This document shows, piece after piece, positions 19,399-29,844 of a DNA stretch of 64,000 nt. Both the position numbers and the translations under genes were made by a program. The first letter of the stretch is position 1; every line of letters starts with the position of its first letter. Source of the stretch: Lentinula raphanica (Eukaryota; Basidiomycota; Agaricomycetes; Agaricales; Omphalotaceae); contig JANVFP010000012.1 of the NCBI GenBank assembly GCA_027919835.1, positions 1 to 64,000 on the forward strand, written 5' to 3'. The notes beneath the pieces were generated by a model. That model saw only the letters and a program-made list of their open reading frames with translations. It had not been told where the DNA came from and searched no databases.

Positions 19399-21852
19399 TC
19401 ACCGGGATTGCTTTTTCGCGGTTCCCAGTAACGTGTTATTGACCTAGATGCGTGTTTTTAGCTTGTGTTTCAAGAGATTCGAAAGCACTGACCTTCGTTG
19501 CGAACCGTAATGAAGTCAAAGATTCATTGAGGTGCGTGGCGAGAGGCGAAAGGTTGAGAACCATCTGATAGACGTCAGAACCGTATCTCGAAGAAAGAGT
19601 GAGATACATACCAAAGTCTTAGAATTGCCACTCAAAGAATTCTGAAGCAAGTACGTGAGCTGGTAGAAAATATGATGAGTATGATTTTACACGGCTAGCA
19701 CTGATCTGCATACCTTAGAGTTCCTGTATGCTATTCAAGACATTGAAAAGAGCCGGTGTTAGCGTCACTCTTGCGCGTATACTTTTCGTAGCACTCAACG
19801 TATATGTTTATCTCCTCGTTCGCTCTTCTCGCCCAAAGCAGCAATGACATCTCCCAGTGCACTGAGACTGCGATTGATACTCTGTGTCTCCTTCAGTCTA
19901 TCTTTGTCGTTGCTGCCGGCACCAAAGCTGACGTTGATCCTTTCACTCCCTGCAAGATCTACGAGGTTCAAGCATCCTTCACAGGTTTCGCCTGTGCCCG
20001 AGTTCGTCCCAGAGATTCGAAGGGTGAACACAGAGTGCGAGCGTGAAGAACGTTCATTCATCAACGTGGCCGCGACGCTTCGACGTGATTGGGCAGACGA
20101 TAGAAGAGCTCGAACTTGAGTGGGTGAACTCAGAGAGATAACGGTCAGGTCGGTGACTCGTGTTGAACCTGTCTTTGGATCATGCTTGATCTCATGCTTC
20201 TTCTTGTCGAATTCGTGTTTACCGAGGAGGTCATTGATTGTCTCGTTGTACTAGAGGCGAGGACGTTAGAATATAGTCTGTCGGAAGAGCGAATGTGCAC
20301 GTACAATTTCCAGGAATTGGCCTTCCATTTGATACTCCCAGCCCTTGCTACGCAGGTCTTCCGCCACACGGAAAACTTGGTCCACCGCTCGTGGAATCAT
20401 GCCCTTGGTAGAATCAGACTGAGAGGACTAGAGTCAGTATGAAATCGTTAACTGGAATCACAACACGCACTGCTCCACCTTCCATGGTGAACGATTTTCC
20501 TGAACCAGTCTGACCATATGCAAATATGCAAACATTATAACCATCCACGCAGCTCTGAGCAAGCATTGAGATTTCCTCGAACACTTCAGCTTGAGTACAA
20601 TCCGGTTCGAACACCTATAAGAGAATTGAGGATCAGCAACTCGATGACCGAAGGATAGAAATATGATTAAGAATAACCTTGTCAAACATGAATTGATAAT
20701 TCTCTTTTCTCTCTTGCCCGGTTGCGCTTTCGCTGGAGGACCAGACAGTGATTTCACGATGGTCTCTTCGGTCAGGGAAGGTTATTTCAGCCTTGAGCTC
20801 CTCACGAAGCTGTGCAAGCTCTTCGTTAGATGAGGGTTCAGGATTAGAGCCGCAGGTGAGTTGAGGAATGTCAGAGGGTAGGACCGGCCGAACTCTGCAG
20901 AAGACGCGAATGTTGCCCTTCAGTTCCTGGACCATGTTATGCAACTTCCGTCGCACAGCTTCATTCTCCATGGCTTCCCGCTTCATTTCTGCCTTTTCTT
21001 GTTGTTCTGCCTCGAGATCTAGCTTGAGATCTGCGTGTGTCCGCAACAGCTCATCATACTGCTTTTGCAGAGCAGCGAACTGTGTTTGAAATGACCGATA
21101 TTCAGCAGTCAGAGTAAGTCGTTCGTTGGATTGTGCGTTGAGTGCTGATTTTAGTGAAGACACCGTTTCTCGCTCCCGTTCGAGGTCGCTCCGACAGGTC
21201 CTCAAGTCTTCGTTTGCCTCTCGTAGAAGCCTATCCTTCTTCTGCAAGTCGATCTCTAGGTCGGCCAATTCCCGCGCATGCTTCTTTCTGAGGGATTCTA
21301 TCTCGTCGCTGACGATATTAAGCTCTGCACGACGTTTGAGTTCTTGCTCTTGTGAAGCCACTAGCTGGAGAGAAATAGCGCGCTGCTCTTCCTGTAACTC
21401 GACCCGTTTTAAACGTTCCTCTTCCATCATCGCAGCTAGTCTGGCATCCTGAGCAGCCCGGTTCTCCTCCATAGAGTTGATCCTGTTGTTGATATCGTCG
21501 AACCGTTGATCGCGGATTGTCTGCGAAGCACCAGCCCTAACAATCCCAGATGAAGCCGTCCGCGTAGGTCGAGTGACCTGAGACGTAGATGGTTTCGGAA
21601 TTGTGCTCTGAGGCGGGGCACTGGTGCCTCTAATGGTTTTAGTTGATCTGCTAGTACCGAGTTGGGGAGCACGGGGTTGTGTAAGAGGCTTAGGGGCAGC
21701 AATCGAGCTCTTGCTGAGGTTCGAAGCCAAGCCAGAATTTTGGAGAGGTCGCTTTTTGTGGGCTGTTCTAATTCTTCATCTTCTTCTGGAATGGCTTTCC
21801 GTTTCTGAGAGGTTTTGTACATGACCGTTGGACCTGGTAAGCGGGAGGCCAT
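19399..21852 (-). CDS. kinesin-14 (minus-end-directed, C-terminal motor), apparent frameshift near the N-terminus
   Basis: KAR3/Ncd-type motor of about 670 residues. From the N-terminus: a short Pro/Ser/Arg-rich tail, a long coiled coil (about 21,480-20,930, heptads rich in E/R/L), the neck ([18 protein letters not shown]) and a C-terminal motor. The motor shows P-loop [13 protein letters not shown] (20,500), NERSSRSHS switch I (20,050), LVDLAGSER switch II (19,960) and HIPYRNSKLT split by introns near 19,800-19,720. The C-terminal position of the motor defines kinesin-14, which cross-links and slides spindle microtubules and acts in karyogamy and meiosis. Near 21,730 the reading frame changes: residues up to TKSDLSKIL are in one frame and [16 protein letters not shown] in another, with no GT..AG pair that joins them naturally. 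One missing base would restore a smooth reading. It could be an assembly error, a mutation, or a start at a different exon. Confidence 0.88.
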
Positions 21853-22801
21853 GATGAAAATGAATCAATGTTGATTCCAGACGTGGCTGTCCACTTCGCG
21901 ATGAATTGACGTCACGTGCCCGCGTAGAGCATATTTCTTGACGCGATTCATTCTCTACGATGTTGTGGTACAAGGTATACACCGTGGCACGGTGTTGTGC
22001 TCGCGAAGCTAAATCCCAGTTTGAGTACGATGGAGCTGTTGCAATTTGAGAATATATGCGTGAAGATAGTTCATGGTCGAGGTAGAAAGTCAGATTAAGC
22101 AGTTGCATGACTACCAGGAGACCTTGCTGTACAAAGAGGAGGCATATGGAGGAGTAGAAAACAAAGGAAAGACTCACTGATTTACACGACCAGCCTCTTC
22201 AAAATCGATGGAAAAGGTCAAATTTTCACGGATCAACAGGGTTCAAAAGCAAACAAAATCATATTAGAGGGTATAAGGAGGAAAATTGACGAGTTACAAG
22301 GTGAGAAACGAAGAAGTAAACGAGAAAGGATGTATTTGAATCTACATGAACGCCCGGACACCCATTCCCTTGTACGTGCAAAAGCCAAACAGATACAAAC
22401 CCAGACCACACTCTACGGACCTCACATGAAATCACTTGCTTCGCTTCGCTCGCAATAAATTCCAAATGTACTTGGGATAGGGACTCAAGAAAGTTCAATC
22501 GGATGGCTTGATCCAGAGCTCCTTAGATAAGTATGTTATTGGAAAAGATCGAGGCAAGTGCTTTTTTCCCGCCACGTGTCGTGTAGTGTGCCGAAACGTG
22601 CCGCTCTGCCCCAATGATTACACCAAAGCTCAAGAGCTTGCTTCTTTTCGCAGTTACTACTTACCACTACCGGGTATGCTATGGCTTCACAAGATTGATA
22701 TATGTGGCCCGTATTATCAGCATGTATTAGTGAAAATCTGCACGAAAACACACCCCTTACTACAAGTTAAACCACTACAGACCACTATTCGATTCGTACG
22801 G
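21853..22801. other. intergenic between the kinesin-14 gene and an unrecognised gene
   Basis: Contains the kinesin promoter and leader at the left and the 3' region of the next minus-strand gene at the right. Short frames at 22,259-22,498 and 22,508-22,843 have no recognisable content. Confidence 0.5.
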
Positions 22802-25363
22802 TTACTTTTTTACTCTCTTGATGCCCAGGGAGTCGTATCCTAAGCATCTGTTTAAGATGCTATCATCAAGAAGCTGATATACTACTTACCTCTCGAGTTC
22901 CTTTGGGCCTCATATCCGCTCATCCTCGAAGATAACATAGGCCCGGATTCATATTGATTTCTACTCCCTTTGAGTCTGCCCTGCCGTTCTATCTCAAGGT
23001 CGTCGTCATCACGCTCACGCTTCATCGCACGAGAAACACCCAAAGACCGATATTCCTCGTTCTTATGTGAAGGACCCCGGGAAGATATTTGGTCTATAAT
23101 CACGTCAGAGGACGGAAATGAAGCACGAAGACAGGTAACAAACCATAGTGTTCTTCCACCTTTATGAAGGTTCCAGAGCTACTGACAGTACGACGGTCTC
23201 CGGGCGATACGGGTTCATGGTGTCTCTCATACCTCGGGCTGGAGAAGTTGATGGTTGAGGGTTCACGGAATTGATTACGGTTACGCAAGGATTCATGCAC
23301 ATCTCCTAAAGACGACGGAAATTTCGTGGTCAAACAATGGGAACGAGATTGAAGTTAACATACCAGGCTCCAGTTTCATTGCCTGATTCCCTTGCACATC
23401 TCGAGATGACACTGTGCTTGACATATATCGATCACTGCCAAGTTCAAACGACGGCTCTTCGGAATAATGGTAAACGACCTGAAGGGCCTTGATGAAATGG
23501 TTATCTCATACCAAGCTCTTGTTCTTGCTTTGGACTTACAAGCCCTCCAAACTCGGAGCCTTCAACCTTCGCTTGCTTCAAGGAATACGACGAGTTCCAT
23601 CTGCCTATCCGGTCTTCTATATGAATGTAAAAACCTTGAGCGAAGAGGTACAAGGAAGTAGAAAACGAATTGAACGAACCACCGTTCTCTATCTTCACGA
23701 CTGTATCAAATTCTTTCTTAGGCTCAAGAAGTTGATCATTCTGAGCTTCGGCTCGACGACGCACGGATTCCGCCAGATGCCAAAGTCGGATGTACTCTTC
23801 GTGGCTCACTGGAATAATGTTATCAATGAAATCATGAAGGGCTGTTGAATTGGTCGATTAACTATACCTGGGGCCTCTTCTATCTTCGGCTTTACATCCT
23901 CGGAGTTCTCGATCTTAGGCTGCCTCGAAGTCGGAGGGATTGGGGAGTCGCGTCGTTCTGTTACGAAGACGGGCTTTGGAGCCAAGTTGATGCAAGAAAG
24001 AGTGAATCTTACCCAAGTCCGGTTCCTCCCTGAAAGATAAGCTGAGCTCCCGACCGAGTGTATTCAAAAAATTGCTCGCTGCGTCCTCTAAGGCGGCTGT
24101 AGTGTGGTCGTCTAGCACAGTTGCAGGTTTGGAAAGGTCACGAAAGGTGACTCACGCGTTTGTGTCTTGGCACTGTGCCCAGGCATGATCTCGACAATCG
24201 TTTCCGAATTTACTTCCGTAGTGTGGCGTCCTGTACTTGAAAGTTCGGCTCGTCGTCCAGCATCCATTCGGTGTGAGTTCGGCTCCTCAGACAGCGTGAC
24301 AGAGCGATTATCTCGTTGTAGTTGTGATCTCACTAGTCGAGGATCCTGCGTAGTACTACTTCGCATGGCAGCGAGAGCAGTAGGCGGAGCGTAGGGAATA
24401 AAGGCACTTTGCGGGGTTGCAGTTAATTCTGCTGACTCGGATGTCGAAGAATCATGTTGGTTCAAGGGAAGTGATGTTTGAATACTTCTAAAAGTTCAGC
24501 ACACCAGAAATGTAGACAAGTGTAAAAGCCTGCCTTGAGCTGGGTGCTAACGATTGTTCATAAGATGCGCGACGGGCTATGGAATTTAAGAAACTGAAAG
24601 CGACAGGGAAACACAGGCTCACCAGCCACAAGCTCTTGTATTTCAGATGTCAATTTTTGAGCAAAATGTGTCGGCGGCTTTGACAATTTGGGCATTCTGG
24701 GAGGAGGATACTCTGCCTTTTCTTTGATGCGTAGCTTGGTCAAGTCCGTCGCGTCATAATTAGGAGATATAGATTCCCATTCTGGACACATACTCGATGG
24801 TCAGAGCGATTTCACCTACTTGGGAGCAGCAATGCAACTCAGATCGCATTTTTCAACTCACTCAGGATAGTATTTGGACAACCTTGGTGCTGATAATTAT
24901 ACACATAGATTTCGGATATGTCTTCACGCATAGAGTCCTTGAAGAAATCCTGCGTGTGATGTGCGCCGAGGATTGTATCAACGTCTACAGAGTTATCTAA
25001 CTCGACAATGATGAATTCCTTTGGGATAACGTCAGTTATCGGAACGATGAACACGGGACGTTTCTCGCACCTTCGTGCTTTGGAAATAGATTGTCTCCAC
25101 ACGTTTTCCGGTCATTTTCTCAAACCATCCTCCTATAGTATTAGCGAACCTCTCCTTCACCATCTCAGGGTTTTCACGACGACGGTGACCATTGGACCCA
25201 GTAGGCTTTGACCAAGGATTCGTTACTACCACGTACTTGCTATATCCAGGGTTTTTGTATTCCTACCGAACTCAGAAATACAGCTGGGTTCACATTTATG
25301 CTGAGCCAGAAGACTTACTTTGATCTTGAACTTGGGAGCTTTGAGCTTATTAGGTTTCATCAT
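22802..25363 (-). CDS. unrecognised multi-exon protein, probably nuclear
   Basis: I do not recognise this family. The start is the ATG of MMKPNKLKAPKFKIK (25,363). Introns then link blocks such as EYKNPGYSKYVVVTNPW, ETIYFQSTK to EFIIVELDNSVDVDTILG, MCPEWESISPNYDATDL, a long Ser/Thr/Arg-rich low-complexity region (24,465-24,112) and SHEEYIRLWHLAESVRRRAE (23,809). The tail is rich in Arg, Ser, Asp and Glu. The stop at 22,802 assumes a last intron after NSRG (about 22,892-22,853), giving a terminal GIKRVKK; without it the stop would be at 22,882. The early block looks like alternating strands and helices, perhaps an RRM-like fold, but that is a guess. One intron (after APSS, near 24,535) uses GC at its 5' end. 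Charged low-complexity sequence with basic clusters suggests nuclear location. Confidence 0.6.
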
Positions 25364-25675
25364 CGTAGCAGGACAAGACGGACTGAAAGATTACAAGGAC
25401 ACTGCGCGCACCACGACAATGGTGGGAGAACTCAAAGAACGTTGATTCAATTCATTCCTCGAAGAAAAATATCTACGCCTACTCAGACTACTTTTCATGA
25501 CGCGGCTGTTGTGAAACAAATTAATGAGGCTCTAATGGAGCTCATATGTGTATAACGTTTCCTCTTCTTCAAAAAGGTCTTCGCTTCAGGGGATTTGTAG
25601 AAACTCGAGATTAATGACAAGTAAGAGTAAGCTGTAAATATTGACAAAAAAAACTACAGAGAGGATGCCCAAGTA

Positions 25676-28297
25676 TTACACCAATCGAGACGTTGAACCG
25701 CTCGATCCTCTAGAATTATTGTAACCATTAATAGGCGGAAGATGAGGAGCGTCATTTGGAGGAGTGTAAGAGGGAGGTATAGCTGGGAATGATAACTTGA
25801 AGGGTGGAAGGGAAGCCGGGTTGGAAGAAGGAGCGGAAGTGGCGGGAAGATTAGAAGAAGGTAAAGGATGCATGCTAGGTGAGGTCGCCGCAGGGACAGT
25901 CGGACATGGACTGCGTTGGCCTTGAATTACACGTTCAAATTCATTGATATAGAGACGAGGTAGGTCTTTGTCAATGGACGTAAAATCATTGGTTTTCGTC
26001 TTCTTCCAGATGTTCTCTGTCGGTGTAACAGTTTCAGGTGCCTTTCGCTTTCCGGCATTCGAGGGAGGAGGAGGAGGTTCATCGTCGTCCGAATCTATGG
26101 TCAAGTCGATCACATCTGCTGTTTTGGGGCGAGATGCTGGAGCAGGCGGTTGCGAACCAGATGCGGAGGATATATTAGCGAAGGATGGCGAGAGCTCTCG
26201 TTTTACTCGTCCTTCGTCCTCGTCATCTGAATCCTCGATCATTACAAAATCATTCATTTTTTTGGGTGCACCATTGGGACCGGTACTGGAAGGAGTAGAT
26301 TTCCCATTCACCGATGGGGGTTTTGGAAGGGAAGGAGGTTTTCGCGGGGAAGGGTGCGGCTGAGTGGGAGGGTGTTTAATCTTCCAAGTGAGGGAGCCGT
26401 ATTTGTTGTCAGACGTATGCCATTCGCCGTCTGCTTCAACCATCACATCTTCTGTACTATCAGGACACTCTTTGAGGATGTTCTCGACGTATCTGGGGGA
26501 CAGTTAGATTCATATATAGTTCAATGACCGGGAAACAATTACCCGTCGATGATGAGGTCGTTGACGTCTAATGTTCTCTCGCACACAGGACATAACCAGG
26601 TCGTAGTTTGTTCATTGACGCTAAACCACGAAGTTGCATCGAAACATTGCACATGCACACATTTCGATGAGCGACAAGGTGTACTTATACGAGCAAGCGT
26701 CAACTGATCGATGAAACGTCAGAAACCGATGATATCGCATAATTCGTACCGAAGGTACCTACCGGGCATTTTAACGAAACCTTCTGGGGTCCAGCAACGA
26801 TATCGTCATCCTCGACAGCAGAATTTTGCACTGTGAACAAAGTACATGAGCGTAAATGCATAATGAACAAAGATTCACATACTCTGTTTTTGGATTTTCT
26901 CGCTAGATTCGAAACAATTTTTCTTGAGATTGTCCACTAGGTTGGTCACCGATGTAGATTCCACCAATTTGACAACCATATAAAATTTCTGTGCAACGTT
27001 TTTGAATGACCTATGGTATAGCAGACGTGATTCATAACGAACCTTGGGTTGAGAGGGTTGTTGACTATTGACATATATCAGCTCAATTCGGTTTGGACCG
27101 GTGTGATAGTTTATGAAGTCATTGAGTACAGGTGGGGGCGCAGTGCCCGGCTTCTTTTTCAATCCCTTGAGGTTGGCGGGTATTGATTTACTATTGACAC
27201 GGACTTCGCAGGTAATGGGAAATTCGATTGGACAGTGCAGTGGGATCGTGCGGAAACTCGTCGGGGAGAAGAAGGTAGACGATGTACAGAACAATCGTAT
27301 GTGATATCGGGAGCTGCATGAAAGAAAAGCATGACCGTAGTAGCATTTCGCGAATGGATTGATTAAGGGAAAACCTACTTGGCGGCTGTCAGCTTGCTTA
27401 TTTGATCGTAAGTGAGATTGAAAGAAGCGGTGGCCTGTTTACGGTCTCCAGCACCTTGAGATTCTTCATATGGAGCATGAGGAAAATGTGGAAAGGATGG
27501 AGGTACATTGTCACACACCAGGGCATTCGATGACAGCTGAAAGGGTCTCGTGTATGCGAAAGAAAGGAGAATCTTTGAATCTCAACTCTGTGAAAGGAAT
27601 GAGCGCCTTGTGTTTGGAATGATGAGATCAGCGTACGCACCAGGCTTGGAGGTGTGGGACGCATTTGAAGGCTTATAAGCAGAAACGGATCCTGAGGAGC
27701 CCAGTGGTGGAGCAACTCTGCCAGAAGGGTAAGGCTTATTCAAGATACTCGAGGTCGAACCGACGTTAGGAAGGTTGTAACCTGCCACTTTGCCAACGGA
27801 AGAAGAAGAAGAGGATCCATAGGAGGTAAAAGCCATTGAGGCAGAATGCAAGCTGGATAGTCGAGCAGGAGTATATCTGATGAAAGAAGTCAGGAATGAA
27901 ATACGATAGCGATCATTCAAATAGTGTGGCTCAAAGAAACAAAGGGAGGATCTCGGCCTAGAACATAAGCGCAAGAGATACACGACTCACGTTCCCGAAT
28001 TCCGGACCTGATATATAATCGCTTTCGCCTTCTCCCATTTTTCTACATTATTTGCTTGCCTCCAGGCATCGAAAGTGGTCATAATTCTGTCGATTATATC
28101 CTGCTTTTTGCCCGACTTTGAAAAATGCGTGCCACATTCATCATTCAGCCCCCCTAGTATCTGCTTCAGTCTATCAACAGTGTTGCGCCTCACTTCGCTC
28201 CGAAAGAACTAGACGAGTAGAAGCTTAAGAACAACAGAAAATCGAGCGGAGAGCATATACACACCTCGTAGTTCGACCATGGATCATTGGCAGCCAT
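25676..28297 (-). CDS. SIZ1: Siz/PIAS-type SUMO E3 ligase
   Basis: Transfers SUMO from Ubc9 to nuclear targets. The start is MAANDPWSNYE (28,297), joined by an intron (to about 28,204) to a SAP domain (DRLKQILGGLNDECGTHFSK). A Ser/Gly/Pro linker follows, then a PINIT domain (27,290-26,880; HCPIEFPITCEVRVNSK, NFIxxH-type core). The SP-RING comes next (26,770-26,560; SLKCP, CRSSKCVHVQCFDA, WLCPVC), with the Cys/His zinc ligands of MIZ/SP-RING proteins. The C-terminal tail has a textbook SUMO-interacting motif, VIDLTIDSDDDE (about 26,100), and a second acidic hydrophobic stretch (FVMIEDSDDEDEG). Domain order SAP-PINIT-SP-RING-SIM is that of Siz1/Siz2 and PIAS. It lies head to head with RRP36 about 190 bp away. 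Confidence 0.93.
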
Positions 28298-28488
28298 TGA
28301 AGATTCACTGAGCAGGATAGAGAGCAGAGCAGATGGTAGACTGAGATAGCTGTTCTCGAGCTTGTAGAAGAAGAGATCGGAAGTCGCTGGCGGCTGAATT
28401 GTTTAGTGTGCAAGCAAGTCACGACATCGGCCACAAAATTAGCGCCGTTGCATAGCGCTGAGATTTTCAAACTCCGGCTATTTCTCCT

Positions 28489-29755
28489 ATGCATCCTTCT
28501 ACCAAAAATTCAAGATTCGAGCATGAAAATGATTGGAATGACGAGAGCTCCAACGAGCTTGACACAGATGAAGATAACGCTGATGCTCCTAGAATTGCTC
28601 AATGGGTAGATGAGGATGTTCTAGATGAAGGCTTTGACATAGCAGAGTCCTCCCAGGCGCAAGGAAACAGTTTGGTATGACTCTGTTGCTACTGTACTCT
28701 TGGATATGACCTGAAATACCTCCAGAAAACTCTAGAAACGGGTACGCGAACTTTGAGCTACAATTTCTGTAGCTTGATCTTCATTCATTCATTAGATCTA
28801 TCTAGTCTTCCAATGGGGACCCTTAGGCGGGCGCAGAGAATGCTCAAAGTGGAAGATGTATCTGATGCATCTGACAGCGAAAGCGAGCTATCTGATGAAT
28901 CAAACGAAGATGTTGCTCCCAAGCCAGAATGGAGTTTGAAACCAAGGACAGATATCAGCAAGCGAAAGAATAAACATGCGTAGGTCTCTTCTCTCCTTTT
29001 CTTGGATCATGCCGTGAATTTTCTGTAGGCCCATAGAGATGACCTCCAAAAAACCTGTTACTAGACGCAGAACTGTCGTGACAGTCAAAGTGCCAGTACG
29101 TTTCGTACTCCTGTTTACCGTGTATTCATAATGTTAATACCCATTTCAGGAAGCAAGGGATCCTCGATTCTTGACTATGGCCGGCGAATTCTCGACATCG
29201 AAATTCAATGAAAATTACCGGTTTCTCACTGAATCTCACAAAGCAGAACTTTCGACCCTACGAGAAAATTTGAAGAGGGCTCGAAAAATGCTCGCCTCCT
29301 CCCCACGGGAGACAAGACATGATCGAGAAGTCGAAGTTAACCGGTTGGAACACGCATTGAAGAAAGCAGAGAGTCTGGTCAACAAAGATCGTCGAGACTC
29401 AGTGGAACAGGAAGCCCTTCGCGCAGCGAAAAGAGAGGAGCGGACGAAACAGCAGGCTGGGAAAGGTAAATGGTATATGAAAAACTGTGAGTTTTCCAAC
29501 TGTACACTATGGTACTCTGAGCTGAATATCCTTGTAGCCGAGAGAAAAGAGCTGTTGGTGAAAGCCCGGTATGATGCCATTGCTAAACAGGGGGGTCAAA
29601 GTGCGGTGAAGAAGAGTATTGAGAAGAAGCGAAAGAAAATTGCACAAAAGGAGAAAAAATCGAGGCCCTTCTCAAAGGGTGCTCATTTGGACAGTAGCTC
29701 TAACACTACTTTGGACGAACATAGGCAGAAGAGAAGGAGAATAATAGACCAATAA
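28489..29755 (+). CDS. RRP36: rRNA biogenesis protein RRP36
   Basis: Component of the early 90S pre-ribosome, needed for 18S rRNA processing. It starts MHPSTKNSRFEHENDWND with an acidic N-terminal region. The conserved LPMGTLRRAQRML follows, then EARDPRFLTMAGEFS and a long basic coiled region ending GQSAVKKSIEKKRKKIAQKEKKSRPF, all hallmarks of the family. Exons start 28,489-28,674, then a 16-nt micro-exon 28,726-28,741, then 28,796 onward. The micro-exon joins frame perfectly (GNSL-KTLET-DLSSLPMG). A further intron splits MKN from SERKELLVKARYDA (about 29,488-29,537). The gene ends 90 bp before the next start codon on the same strand. Confidence 0.92.
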
Positions 29756-29844
29756 TCGTTCTTGTTCTTGTTGAGTGTGATGCATGAGCGCTAAAGGCTC
29801 CAATACAACTCTGGACATGAACATCATGAGCTAAACGCTGAGCA

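Noticed and set aside
25208..25555. + strand frame of about 115 codons
   Set aside because: It overlaps the first exons and promoter of the minus-strand unrecognised gene; no motif and no splice partners.
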